64,000 nt of DNA from Tricholoma matsutake (Eukaryota; Basidiomycota; Agaricomycetes; Agaricales; Tricholomataceae). Position 1 is the stretch's first letter. Each line of letters begins with the position of its first letter. Below, piece after piece: positions 1 through 12,759 of the stretch. The stretch covers positions 12,594,337 to 12,658,336 of the forward strand of contig AP026538.1 in NCBI GenBank assembly GCA_026075535.2. Reading direction: 5' to 3'. Both the position numbers and the translations under genes were made by a program. The notes beneath the pieces are model-generated. The model did no database searches. It was given only the letters and a program-made list of their open reading frames with translations, and had not been told where the DNA came from.

Positions 1-1258
1 TTTATGGATCAGTATAAACTGGAAGCTACTACTAGCAACGACTTTACAGATTGTCAAGGTTGGCGGCCAGGAAACACGGCCACACATGAGCGTTTGGAAG
101 TTCCTTGGGTTAATTAATAGATGACTACCGTCTCGCAGCTACTACTAGCAACGAGTTTGTCGATATCAAGGACAAGGATGAAGTTGTATGTTCAAAAATA
201 AACACATACCAAACATGTGGTTTCTTTTCATGCCCACGTGATCATACACACGTCATTCTTCGAAGACGAATGTAAGGCCATGTATCTGAATTTCGATTCA
301 AGTACAAGACGGAGGAAATGGAAAAATGTTAGGCATTGTCCATGAAATTTATTAAGTATCAATTTGTAGTTAAACAGGAATTGAATTGGTAGGGTTGAAG
401 CAGTCGAAAGATAGCGCAAATTGGAAAACTCAAACTGCTCGGGCATTCCAAAGGCCACACACAAGCAGTTGTCGAATGATAATACATTCTGGATTTGTCA
501 AATTACTCAGGCGTTCCAGAGGCCGCACACGAGCAGTTGTCGAGATCTAATGCGTTATAATTGCCTTCAATGGTTTTGATAGACGACTATGAACTTGCAG
601 CTACTACTAGCCACGACTTCACAGATCATCAAAGATGACCGCCTCAGATAAGAAGGCCACATATAAGAAGTTGCATAGATTCGTCAAAAGATAATGTGGA
701 TTGGACAAGTCGAACTGCTCAGGCATTCCACAGAGGCCGCACACGAACAGTGGTCCAAAGATAACACGTTCTGGATTCGTCAAACTGCTCAGGCATTCCA
801 CAGAGGCCGCACATGAGCAGTTGTCGAGATCTAATGCGTTATAATTGCCTTCAATGGTTTTAATAGATGACTATGAACTCGGATCATCAAAGACGACCGC
901 CTCAGAGCACAGAGGCCAAACATAGAGCCCTTCACATAACACACGACTACCAACTCGCAGCTACTACTAGCCACGAGTTTGTAGATCGTCGAGGAGAATG
1001 TGTGTAAATATAGTAAACAAAACAACCGGAAATATTGATCACGTGACGATATCTTGTGCCCTGGTCGCCTGAGTAACCCAATTCAATTCCTTGAGTAAAT
1101 ACTGGCCGAAAGGTCATTTTAAAAATATATTTGGTTTGCATAACTTATAATTCAAGAATGGAATGATATATATAGGCATGGACCAAAAATAAACTATGTA
1201 CAAATGATAATGGCTGACGTATATGAACAACCAATGAAAAATGTCTGTGTGTATTTTA
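1..1258. repeat. Gene-free repeat-rich segment
   Basis: No credible gene is seen. A motif of the form GCTACTACTAGC(A/C)ACGA recurs near 22-60, 138-165, 596-630 and 958-990. A second motif, AACTGCTC(A/G)GGCATTCCA followed by GAGGCCGCACA, recurs near 430, 500, 712 and 785 with a shared downstream stretch. The short ORFs here are overlaps of these repeats. The first motif also fills 4.5-5.6 kb, so both sides of the 1.3-4.3 kb gene carry the same repeat family. Confidence 0.6.
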
Positions 1259-4200
1259 CTACTCCTCCCAATATGATAAATTGCCTTGCAGGAATTTGTC
1301 ACAAGCGGCGTTGATTAACGTCTTGAGTTTTGTAACGGGCCCCGCACGAATCGTTGCCAATGCGGCCCTCCACTCTTTGGAATTTTTTGGTTTTGATCTG
1401 GCCTGAATCTCGTGCAATCGATTCTGGTACCACTGCTCATTATCCGCCGTCCAGTAGCCATGGTTATACCCAGATGATGCCCATATTGAGGCCTTGGGAA
1501 ACCAAGACCTGTCTTCTGTTTGTAACTTTTGATCTGTAGATATAGTAGCGTTAGTAGTATTTTTCGTCTGAAATGAAAGTTATACATACCGGTGTAGACT
1601 CTGTAGACACCACATATGGTGTCCTCTGCAGCCGGAGATAGGTTGTCATCAACCAGAGTATAGCCATTCAGATCCGCGACATTCTTTCCACTCCAAGCCA
1701 CACTTGATACTGGACCACTGGTAATCCTCTTATGCTGTACAGCATCAACAGCTAGCCTCCATACTATTCCGCCATGCATAAGTGCAGCACATCCTGCAGA
1801 ACCAGAGAGTAGATCGCCTTTTTTCTTTTCATACACTGAAAAATCTGAGAGGCTGAACTGGTAGCTGTGAGGGCAGTAGCCAAGGGTAAGTTCTGAGGGG
1901 CAAGCAGGAGTGTGGGGTGGTTTCCTAAAGGGCTTTGCAGTTGAGAAGGGGATACCTTGCTGAATCGGGTATCGGACCATTTGTCCAATAGATTCAGGCT
2001 GCTGGTAGAACAGTTCTGTGACTGCCCGCGCATCATATAAAACGAGAAGGTACCACTGGTTGACCAGCAGCTTTCCTCGAACACCAATGATGTGGCGCTC
2101 GCTGCTGATGCGGCAGTAGTGGAAGTAGGCATGGTCTACTATTTCATGGCGGAGCATTGGTGCAAAGTCCCATGACGGAGGAGAGAACTTTGGGTCCTTT
2201 GCGAGGTGGAAGTAGTTGTAGAAGTCAGCCATGCATGCTGTCGTTTCTGGAGTGTGATTTGCTGAATCTAACCCCAGCCTCTTTAAGGCAATCGTCACTT
2301 TCGAGAGGCCTGCGACCACTTTACCGTCCTCGCACTGTATTACTTCTGACATATGACGGCTAGGGGTGTAAGGCTCAGATATCAAGTACCTGTATTTATT
2401 GCGCATGACAGCCTTCGCATCTGGGCTTGGAAAACGAGAGGCTGAGAAAGAATAAATGGAGGGGTCCGAGTCACATTATTGGGTTGACTGTGGTGTCATT
2501 TGTTCCATGATATGCGGCTCTGCACGATTGTCCCGAGGGATAACTCTCTTGCATGGAATGGAGGCGCCTTGGCTCTGTTTCCTCTTGCTGCTACTACCCT
2601 TCATGTCTTCGTACTCTTCTTCTTCATCATCGTCGCTACTACTCAACCCATCGGCGTCATCATCTTCTCCAGAATATTTAACCTTCCACAGCTTCTCGAT
2701 CCGTTCTTCTATCGTCTTGCTCAAGTGGCATTCCTGGCTGTCGGGTCCAAGTTCAGACAGTCTGGCAGGCTCCATAGGAGCCTTTGCACATGTATATGAA
2801 TACTCAAGAGGAAAAACCCCTCTATCACTGTCATCAAAGTCTCCTTCCCTAATCAGGTTCCATTCGTCATAATCTGCAGTATAGTGACGCTCCTCCAGTA
2901 AATATAAACGCCATGTATCCTCCCACTTTTCTCGAGGTACAGCATATGGCCTATGTGCATTGTTTCCTTGCTCAACCCATACAATCAGGGCTTCTCCAAT
3001 TGTCGGTTGACTTAACGTCTGGTTGACCCTCTCCACCTCGGCTTTAAACTCCATATGTTGTTGATGATGAGCTGCATCGTCAGTCTCACTTTGCATTATG
3101 GCCATCTGCTCCTTGGCAAGACGGGCCAGAAGGACTTTAGGACTGTCTATTTGTGGATTGGGAGAGTTGTCTTCTCCTTGATGAGATGGGGATGGGGATA
3201 CCGGCAAATCATCCATGACGACCTGTGGGCCTTCATTATTTAAAAGTGGTGATGGAGAGCGATAGGTTTGAAGGATGGGTAGTGACGATTGTGGGATGAC
3301 TGATTGGCCCTGGGCATTCATGTTGTACCAAAATGCAATACTTCCACAAGGATCATCGGCGGGTGGCATTTGATTATAGTAAATATCTATGGCATGTCTC
3401 GCTTCAGCTTTGCATGGGCGATATCGCCAGACAAGGTCATCGTCCTTGAGTATTGGAGGGCGGTAGCCCCAGTTAATGAATAGAGGGACATTTGCAGTCT
3501 TGAATGCAGCAAATATCTGCTTGTACATGGAAACATTGGACTTAACATAGCTTCCAGGATGAAACCCTGGGGTGAAGTTACAGATGAAAGACTCTGCGAG
3601 CTCGCTGAGCCATGCAGGGTCCATGCCCAGCTTAGTTTGTGCATAAAATAGCCAGTTGGGCATGGTTCCTTCAACCGGAGGGTATGCAGCCAAGTCCAGG
3701 GCAATGGTGAAGGATACAAATGTCATAAGCATGATAAAGGCATTGTGAGATCTATAAATGGCCATGGCACAATCATCTGACGATCTAAAATGGTCCATGT
3801 AGTGAAATTCATATGGGAGGATGGAGGGGTGGATCTCTGACCAATCATACCGAGCCATGATATGTCAACGAAGAAGACCAGTCCCAAGCCTAACCAGTTT
3901 CCCCTCCAAGACCTGCCAGCCTACAGCCATGTCCAGATTGATATGCCATGTTTGCCCATCCTTCCACCAGATTATGGGGAGGTGACCAGGTATAAGATTA
4001 AGGCATGCGAAAGGTCCAATCCACTCGGGGCATAATGGCCAGAAGCCAAGGAAAGGCTCTAGGGGATCGAGCCAGCATGTCTTGCAGGGCCTACAGTAGT
4101 AGTCCCTCAATAACCCATTGTCACCATTGGAGGATGGGCGATGAACAGGTTTGTGGAGGTACCGCATGTTGGGTGATGACCAGAGGCCCCAGTTTTCAGG

Positions 4201-4284
4201 CTCCCAGAACACGTAGATTTTCTCCTGACGGGCATGCCGTATAGCTAATTCATCCTGTTCTAGCAGAACGTCAAAGAAGTCCAT
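1259..4284 (-). pseudogene. Lineage-specific basidiomycete hypothetical gene, broken by two stops
   Basis: Three open blocks on the minus strand lie in one frame: 4284-3868 (139 aa, begins MDFFDVLL), 3858-2479 (460 aa, begins MARYDW) and 2406 onwards (begins MRNKYRY). They are separated only by TGA at 3865-3867 and TAA at 2476-2478. Codons stay open across both junctions, which suggests one former protein. The third block continues through a 56-nt GT..AG intron (1534-1589) and ends at TAG 1259-1261, adding an R/K-rich C-terminus with G-Y-W-T-A and N-E-Q-W-Y motifs. The middle block contains F-x-Y-M-D-H-F-R and S-H-N-A-F-I, then an acidic serine-rich tail. I recognise it as part of a large Agaricomycete family without known function; no catalytic domain is visible. 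The bases before the first ATG end in TTATGCAG, so an upstream exon is possible. Separate use of the three blocks cannot be excluded. Confidence 0.6.
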
Positions 4285-5099
4285 GCTGCATAAGTGTATT
4301 GCGGCTATAGCTACAGGAAGGAGGTTAGACGGGGAGAATGGGTTTAAAGATAGCTCTTGGGATACTTACTGGAGGAATCGAATGTGTTAGTTTGTCATCG
4401 TCGATGTATAAGAAGATTGACAATGTGCAGTGAGCAGAGGAAATAACAAAGCCCCCAGAGTGTACGTTGAGGATCCTTAGACTTTATAACCCGGAAAGTG
4501 GCGTTGGGATAATAGGCAACTACGAACTCACGGCTACTACTAGCCATGACTTTGCAGATCGTCAAAGATGACAGCCAAGAGCGTATGTTGAGGACCTGTA
4601 GAATCTAGAACCTTGGATTGGAATAGCAGACTACTACGACCTCGCAGCTACTACTAGCCACGACTTCACAGACCATCTAAGAGGACAGGCAAGTCCCAAT
4701 GATAAGATGGAATCCCTCGTTGGTACTACTACCAGCGAGTTGCCAATGATGATCAATGATTGAGATCAATGAAGTTGAGAAAATCTGGTTACTTATATAT
4801 AACTGGCTATAACTATGTGGCAGTGTTGAGTTTACGACATGTACATGTATAGTACTCACTACAGAATTTTATTCATAAGTCCAAACATCTAAGCCATGTG
4901 TTACGTGGTAGATTAAGTGCTTTTCTAACCCTAAGCAACAGGAAAGATTAGATTAAGGGAGAATGGGTTGAAAGGTAGCTGTCGGAATACTTACTGGAGG
5001 AATGGAACGTGTTAATTTGTGTAGGGAGAAGAGATTGGCAGCCTGCACTGGCGGGTTAGCAGAGGAAACAGCTCAAAGATTGTATGAATACTTACTGAA
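4285..5099. repeat. Gene-free spacer with CTACTACTAGC repeats
   Basis: No gene is seen. Two clear copies of the (A/G)CTACTACTAGCCA(C/T)GACTT motif lie near 4530-4560 and 4645-4672, each followed by a stretch like CAAAGATGACAG. Paired phrases such as TACTTACTGGAGGAAT near 4366 and 4991 show the spacer is itself partly duplicated. Confidence 0.5.
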
Positions 5100-5695
5100 G
5101 GAATAGAATGCATTAATTTGTCGTCGACAATGTACGGTAAACCTGTGGAATCACAGACTACTACGAACTCGCCGTGACTACTAGCAATGACTTCGTTGTC
5201 AAAGACGACAGCCAAGAGTGTAGGGTTGTAGGGTTGAGGACTTGGAGAGTATGTGATCTGGGAAAGACGACTACAAACTCGCCGCTACTACTAGCAGCAA
5301 CTTTGTAGTTGTCAAAGATGGAGTCAAGATGGAGTTGATGCCTGTCGAGTGTGTGGCTGTGTTAAATTCGAGCCACAAATTTAACACAGCCACACACTTG
5401 AAAGTTATAGTTGCCAGAATTTTCTTATGTTCTTCAGCATCAACTCCATCTCTGACAACTACAAAGTCGCTGCTAGTAGTAGCATCGAGTTTGTAGTCGT
5501 CTTTCCCTGGTAACCCTAATCTCCAAGGCCTCAACTCTAAGCTCTTGGCTGTCGTCTTTGATGATTTTCGAAGTCGTTGCTAGTAGTAGCAGCAAGTTCG
5601 TAGTCGTCTATTATTCCACAGGTTACAAAGTCTATGGATCCTCGACGTACGCCCTGAGGATTTGTTTCTTCTGCTTACCGTACATTATTTGGCTC
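5100..5695. repeat. Foldback inverted repeat of about 600 bp
   Basis: The left arm (about 5100-5372) is the imperfect reverse complement of the right arm (about 5378-5695), with almost no loop. The arms pair at GGGAAAGACGACTACAAAC (near 5260) with GTTTGTAGTCGTCTTTCCC (near 5489), at GTGTGTGGCTGTGTTAAATT with AATTTAACACAGCCACACAC at the centre, and at CCACAGGTTTACC with its partner further out. Each arm carries the GCTACTACTAGC motif. The structure resembles a foldback or MITE-type element. No protein is encoded. Confidence 0.7.
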
Positions 5696-5924
5696 AACAT
5701 TCAACAATGTCAAAACCATGTCCGACACCTCTCTAAAGTGTGCTCTCCCTGCCGACATGCAAGACACAATACAACCCAAAAAAAGGGAAAGAGTCAGTCA
5801 GTCATTACCCACTCCTATCACACATACCTGCCATTTCAATTCTAGCCCAGAAAGGTGCAAGCTTGAACACCTGGTTGTTCAATTTTGCACATATTAACCA
5901 TGCTTGTTAGGACTGTCCACATAC

Positions 5925-7523
5925 ATGCAAGAACTGTAAATCTCTCTCAGGAGCAGGGGGCGCCCTGGCCACCCATCAATCCAACTCCAACATTCATAGC
6001 AATTGTGACCCTGACTGCCTGGGCAACAAATTTCTAATGGGCAAGAAAAACGACACAACAATTTTGGATACTACCATTCCGCTGAAATTTTTGTGGGTTC
6101 TTCCAGAGGAACACAGCGGCCATCCCGAAAGAAAAGAGGGGTTCCCTATGCTTGAATGGGTGATGCAAAGTTTCTGGAGTGTGATGGAGGCAAGTGCATG
6201 GAAGTCTGATCAAGAAGCTCTGTGGTCGCCCCTTCATAAGCCTGAACATAAAAGAGCTTGGAAATGTGCAATATACCAAGACTCAAGGAATAAAAAAGAA
6301 CCTTCTGTGTCGGTACTTTCGTGGGTAAGTCCCAATTTCAGTACATCAATGACATTACCAAAAAAAATTCTAGGTTTTGGTTGCAACCAACATCTTGAAG
6401 AGAAACCAAGGGTCATCTGGCAAACTACTTACATTCAAAGACTTCACCAGCCATGTCAATGACCACAACTTTGTCTGGTTCCAATCTTATGATGTCATTG
6501 TTCTTGATTTTTCCATGCAAACAGTGTACGCAATTGTTCAATCATTTAAACCACTGGAAAACTGACCATTTTAATTGTCAGGTCACAACTAGAATGGATG
6601 AACATTTGTTGTAACCTTAACGACCTGGCGAAGCTTGTCCCCATATGGCCACCGCTTTGGGAGCAAGACTTTCACACCGAAAAATGGCAGCTGGAGCGTG
6701 ATCTAGATTACATTGCAAAAGAGGTTACCCACACAGCAAGACCAGCCATACAAAATTCGGTTCCGACTGACGGTACTTGGGTTGCAAAAAGGTATGTCTT
6801 TATATTTGCCATATCCATACTTGCTTGACTCCCTCAAGATCGTACTCGTGGGGGTGCCGCCATGTCAAACCATTTACAATTGGCTCTCCGCCTCCACAAC
6901 GTGATGGAATTGCTACCTGGTTCTATCAGGAGTATAACCCCCTGGTCGTGTCAGCAGGTGAACTGCGCATATGGTGTGGCATGGAAGGGGAGATTATTCA
7001 AAAATGGTATTCTCATACCGAAGGGTTTGGCAGCTCTATTTGGAAACACACTATCCTTACAATGCCTGTCCCACTGTCAAAATGGAGAAACATGTAAGCT
7101 TCCCTTATCTATGAAGGCAGTTTCATTTTTCGCTTAATTTATAGGGGTCCTTCAAATACCTGGAAATTAGACATAGGCTTGAATACTTCACTCACCCGGG
7201 ATGAAAAGAAGCAGGGTATCAATGACCTCCATGCATTTGTAGTTGCTACACTTAAGGCTCTCCGAATATTGGAAGCTAAACGCCATGCGATTCCTGCAAG
7301 TAAAAACGATATTGTGCAAATGGACATAGGCCTATGCCTCGATATGGCCAGGAATCCCCAGTATTATGTTAATGAATTGCAGGTGGCAGTGATGGCAGAT
7401 CTGTGGGAGATGGAGTGGTCAGGAGAGCCCATACTTCAGACGGTTGGTGTTTTCACAAACACTTCTTTGTGCAAACAGGTGGAACATCACAGGTCGATGT
7501 ATCCCTACTACGACAGATCATAG
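5925..7523 (+). CDS. Five-exon gene of unknown function
   Basis: Four introns join exons in frame: 6325-6373, 6526-6581 (branch CTGAC), 6792-6838 (branch CTTGAC) and 7094-7144. From the ATG at 6037 the spliced length is 1284 nt (427 aa), ending TAG at 7523. The frame stays open upstream of 6037 to about 5925, just after a TTGTTAG acceptor-like site. That extension holds a Cys/His cluster (C-x2-C, then H and H-x3-C) that could be a zinc finger, so exon 1 may lie further upstream; an ORF from the ATG near 5718 is one candidate but its phase does not fit cleanly. The protein has an aromatic-rich middle (W-F-Y-Q-E-Y) and a helical C-terminus. I do not recognise the family. It is the only multi-exon gene in the window with no stop or frameshift, which argues for a maintained host gene. 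Confidence 0.65.
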
Positions 7524-7790
7524 GATAGTCCTGTTATGGCACACATGATGTATTAGACAAGAAACCATGGAGTAGGATGAGTAGTTGCTTGGCGGGGTCA
7601 GGGGATGACGATGAACCATGGGAATGGAGGACAGTAGACCATTGACAAGGCGAATGACCCCAGCATCATAACCAACCACCATGCCGCCATAAAGTAAATG
7701 AATTATATGGTTCAAAGGCTAATAAAAAATATGAACATACGAGTAACTCAATGTAAAAGACTGTATGTACAAAGCATCAATCCGATCAGC

Positions 7791-10700
7791 TCAGGCCTTG
7801 GACTTTTTTACATGTTTACCCTTAAGAGCAGACTTAGGCGGAACAGAAATGTTCTCCAATCGTCCTGGTTGATGACTGGGAGCCTCATGTTGCATGGATG
7901 GGCAGGCAAAGGGATTGGGTTTGGGCATGGGCGTGGGTTTACTGGCAAAGGGATTTGGTCTTGTCTTCTTGGATGTTGATTCATTAGGCAAACCCGAGCT
8001 TCTTGCTGCTAGTACCCTGTAACAATTGATTGCAAAGCAAAACTATGCTCGACTTACTTTGTTCTTCTGAAGAGACAAGGAATTGCCGAGGTAGAGTGTT
8101 CGTCGATGACACAGATGTCTTAACCTCGTTTTTCTCTCCAACGTGGCTTGATGAGGCATGTGGAATAGCTGTAACGGCGCCAGGTTGGTTAAATTCTAAG
8201 TATTTTGATATCAATTGAAAGACTTACGATGCAGTGTTGTTCTTCCCAATCATTTCCGAGTCCTTTTCTGGGTCTACCAAAGAAGCTATACAAAACGTCA
8301 TTCCTGGTGATTCTAGGTTGGAAGACTTACAAGTAATGGGCTGCTGCTGTAGGTGGATGTGTACAGCCATTATTTGAGTGTGGCCTTCAGCCCCGATCGT
8401 TCCTTGTCTGGAACATTTTGGTGGAGGGCTCTCTTCCTCAGAGCTTCCATAAGCAACCAGGGGATTCAGGATGACGAGTTCTGTACGAATGTTGTCAGTA
8501 GTATGCCACCTTGAATGGGTTGAGGAAGGTACCTTCTTCATCTTCGTTACCTTCTCCACCTTCATTGACAATCTCGGGTGACCTCCAGCATTTGGTTGTG
8601 GATACTCTTTGGGCCTTCTCCCCTATCTCGTCTAATTCCATCTCCTCTGCACAAGCAATAAATAAGCATTTTCCCTCCACATGTGGCATGTAAGGTTTAC
8701 CTTCAGGGTGATGGCCATATGACATATTTGAAGTTGGCGCATCACTGAACCCCTCTCCATCTGAAGTACCTATATCGGGTTCTGATTGGAATTGAGAGGT
8801 ATCGGGGTCTGACGGGAATATGGATGTATCGGGCTCGCTGACAAAGGGTAATTTGTCATCGACAACGATGATAGGCTTTTTATGCTTTTTTGGCTTGTTG
8901 CACAGTGGGTCAGGCTTCATGTTGTTATGGACATCCGGAATATAGCCCTTTAGCAGCTTTTCAAACTCTAAAAAAATCGGTTTGAATTCCTATGGTAGTA
9001 AGGACAAATTTGTGGACTAACCTTCTCTGAGTTCCTTATTGACAAAGGCGTCAAACATATCACATTTGCCTCGTGCCATGGCATTCATCAGAAGGTCAGC
9101 TGAATCATTTGCAAGTAGGTGGATTACTTTGACAATTTTCTTCTGGGGTTGACGGTGCGCTCGTCCACGTATCTGTCATTCGTCCTGAGCCAACCATGGC
9201 TGGTCCTGCAGATTTGTGATTAATACAGATGAACATTAGTTTGGCAATGTGGAATGGTGATACTCACGAAGAATATAACTATATCGGACAAAGAAAGGTT
9301 AAGCCCAGCCGACCCAATGCTTGAGAAAATGAGGACTCTGATGGGATTCTTAGGGTTGTAGAACTCCCTTATTAGCTGGTCTCGCTTTTCAATGCGGATC
9401 TTGCCATTGATGACAATGCTCTGGACCCCATAGAGGCGGAGAACCTGAAAAGATAGTGTCAGGCATATGAACGAAGTGAAGGATGAGATACATGCATTTT
9501 GAAGAAGTTGCCACATGGAAGAGAATTCCTGGAAGACGATGATACGGCGTGTCTTCTGAAGCAGTTGCCCCGTAACACCCAAAATCTTCGGGAAGACAGG
9601 CTGCCCGTCCACAAAGGATACATCGTCCACCTTGTCGTGGGTAAGGTAATGTGTGCAGAGTTGTGCACAGATGTCCATCTTTGTGCTCTTGACTGGCATC
9701 CATTCCTTGAGCGTCTGGAAGGATGGCCAAATTGCAGTAGAGTCTTCCTTCGCATATCCGACAGCTGTGCGGTATTCAAGGTAAAACTTCTACAAGACAT
9801 TTGTTAGACTGGACCATATTACACAAGCAGCAGCTTACTTTCATTTGGATCTTTGATATGTCACTAGCCACTTCAAGACTATGGACAGGGTGAGAAATGA
9901 GGGGAGAAAGGGGATGGTGTTGTACTTACGCTGCTTTGGCAGTGGCAGCTCGGGTCTGAATGATGTCAGTCTCTCTCTTGGTCAACGTTACTATGCCTAA
10001 GATCTCTTGGTATGGAGGTAGTGGCAACAACGGCTTTTCCTCATAGTCGAGGCTCTCTGTCGTCCTGCGGAGGAAATGGCCCTTGAGATGGCTCTGCAGG
10101 CGCTTTACAGCCTGCACTTGCTCAGCAAGTAGACTTTCTCCATCATCATCAAGCTTCTTTGCTCTCCGAACCGAAGTAGCATCATTCTTCTCCTGAGAGA
10201 ATGCAGCCTCTGTGAAAAAATGGGATTTACCAACAAGACGACCCATTGCCGCAATATCCTAGAAGTATGAAAGGATATTGTGCATTGTTACAATTCCATA
10301 TTTACATCACTGACTCACCTTCGAAGATGTGTGCAGAGGAGTGGCAGTCATAATTAGCCACACTGTGGCCTGCTCAAGGAGTTTCAAGGTGCTGGAATGC
10401 TTGTTGCCCGGGTTGCGCATGTAGTGTGCTTCATCAATGATGGCAGTGAGAAAGGAGTGTCCGAAGAGGGTGTGCTCTAAGGACCCTTTGGCAGTTGGCA
10501 AGTCCCAAGGCCGAGCATCTTTCCTGATCTTCTTGGATATATGGAAGTTATTGTTCATTTCTTTGAACAAAGCCTGCGATACTACATGGTGAGTAACACT
10601 GAATTTTGAAAAAGCTCTATGCACCGCATGCGAGACAATGATGATTCGGTTGTGTGGTTGATGCTTGGAAAGATGCATGGGTCCTGAGGTACTCCAGAAG

Positions 10701-12389
10701 TTGTCACCATCGGTTTGGCTGTCATAGACGAAGATGTCCACGGATTTGGGTTGTAAGAAGACCTTCAGTTTGCTCATCCACTGTGCCACGAGGGTACCAG
10801 GACAAACGATGAGGTGCGGTAATGACAGGAACTTATCTTTGTCGCCAAGAAAAGGCCATTCCACTGGAATAAGGCTGGATGAGTGTGGGTCAATGATATA
10901 GAGATGGTGAGATGCGCTTACATAGGATTCTTGGGCACTTTCTCTTGGTCTGCTGTAAGAAGATGGCCTGCATGAAAAACGCAATCACTCCAATTGCTTG
11001 CACTGTTTTCCCAAGGCCGACCTCATCCACAACAGGGATTCCAAGGACGCATGAGGAGTCTGGGTCTTTGGAAAGGATGGATCGTATGATAGAATGATTG
11101 CCAGCCAGCTGATGCCAATGAAGGCATAACTTGGAAAGATTATCAGGTAGAGCATCAGAATTCTTATAGGAGAACAAATTAGGGTTGTCCCAGGGGGTCA
11201 ACCCTGATCTATCACGGATGGTGTTGAATGACAGAGGTAGGCCTGTCCTATAGCCCAACGACATGGCCAAGGATACAGGGGTCATCTTTGCCTCTTCTTC
11301 CATGCCAAAATTGCCGCCACAATCATTGAGCATCTGCTTTTCGGATAGAGCATCGGATATTGGTGGCTCCTCTTCATTCTCCATATCCTTGTCAAAGTAC
11401 TCGTGGTAGAGGTTGAGCACGTCACTGATGTCTTCTTCAGTAGCTAACTGCTGCAGGGCAGCAGGGTTTACCTTCGAGGGACCTAGATATATGACTTGTC
11501 AAAGAGGAAGATTAATGGAAATAATCCACATACTTTTTGCAGCTACTTGCTTTTCGATCTTCACTCCCAAACCCTCTAGGATTACCTGAAGCTCAGCAAG
11601 CATATCCTGGGCCTTCTGTATGTTATTGACAGTATGGAAGAGCTCAGCAGTGTCCCTCCACTTGGCAACGTTACAGATGGCACGCGAGACTTTCATCCTA
11701 GTTACTTTGCCAGTCTCAAGATCTACGATCAGTAAGAAAAAAAATAAAGGGCAAAACAGGATTGGCTTACCTTTGAATGCTGCTAGGGCTGCAGCCTCAA
11801 TCTCAATTGGACGGTTCTTCATTGCGTTTACCTGAATGCGAATCATATTCCAGGACCTCTGTGGAATAATTTGAAATGCTTCCCGCAATGCTGGTCTCAA
11901 GACGAGGCTGCCATTTGGAAAGGCCTCTTCGCCAAACAACTTTAGCGCAAGAGAGTCCAGGATCATAGGAAGATAGTTATCGGAGGAAGGCCATGGCGCA
12001 TTGATGTTGTTCTCAGAGATAAGAATATCGAGGGGGTGGATATCCCACTCTTTGAGCTCAGCAATGATGACAGTATGAACACCCCATGAATCCCATTTTC
12101 TCATGATGAAATTGTTCCAGAACTCACGTCCTGGATAGGCCGAAGCACCCTTCACGTTGATTGCAAAGGCAAGCTTCTTGTCTTCATTCGGAAGAAGATG
12201 ATATGCTCGGAAGTAGGACTGAACGTCCACAGCATCCTTACGAGTCCAGCCTTTTGGCAGTTTGGAGTCGTCGTCCGGAAAGAGGCCATGGAGGATGCCA
12301 GTACACTCCTGCCAGGCAGGCCACTGCCAGGGAGCGCCATCAAATGAGAAAAGTTTTATCAAGGCACTGGAAGGAGTGTGACTAGGCAT
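7791..12389 (-). pseudogene. SNF2-family DEAH helicase/ATPase gene with a stop in motif VI
   Basis: Thirteen exons can be followed from ATG 12389 to 8228, with introns at 11723-11770, 11483-11533, 10864-10921, 10259-10318, 9879-9929, 9790-9838, 9445-9495, 9206-9267, 8969-9021, 8647-8700, 8481-8532 and 8286-8330 (about 1180 codons). Helicase motifs appear in order: Walker A (G-L-G-K-T, near 11.0 kb), L-I-V-C-P-G-T-L (Ia), DEAH (near 10.43 kb), T-A-T-P-L-H-T (III), G-S-A-G-L-N-L (V) and Q-I-R-G-R-A-H-R-Q (VI). This order is that of SNF2/Rad5-like DNA translocases. The N-terminal 400 residues are unrecognised; the C-terminal tail is acidic and disordered. TGA at 9176-9178 sits directly before motif VI, where the frame expects arginine (CGA). 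Intron 9445-9495 appears to use a GC donor. The 3' end (7791-8227, basic Pro/Lys-rich frame) does not splice cleanly. Chromatin remodelling would be the usual role; this copy looks inactivated. Confidence 0.75.
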
Positions 12390-12759
12390 AGCAGAGGGGG
12401 GATGAGGGCTTCTAATGCGAGCTTGTCTTTCGAGGTAAAATCTGGGGTTTGTTATAAGACATGACACAGTACGGATATGGTTTATATAGAGGAGAAAAAA
12501 ATACATATAAAACTTGGAATAGTTTACGGTGGAATTAATGTAGGCTCTCTTCAACCAGGGGTGAGGTGATGGCCACAACAAAAGGAATGACTGATTTGGA
12601 ATTGGGGGTGGAACGTGTTTTACATGAGTTCTAGAGCAATAATTTGTGCTTGAATAACAAGCCATCTGTTCAACGTGGGTGCATTGAGAAAACAATCACA
12701 GACATCCAGGGGAAGACAACGAGATAAGGGTCATACAACATGCAGAGAAAGATCCAGAA

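Noticed and set aside
2430..2500. Intron that would remove the TAA at 2476
   Set aside because: The only GT..AG pair (GTCAAC donor, 47 nt) leads to an early stop in the next frame.
2456..2872. Plus-strand Ser-rich ORF
   Set aside because: Antisense of the acidic serine tail of the minus-strand gene.
3810..3960. Intron that would remove the TGA at 3865
   Set aside because: Tested donors GTTAGG and GTAGGC with the available acceptors; all give a wrong frame or a stop soon after.
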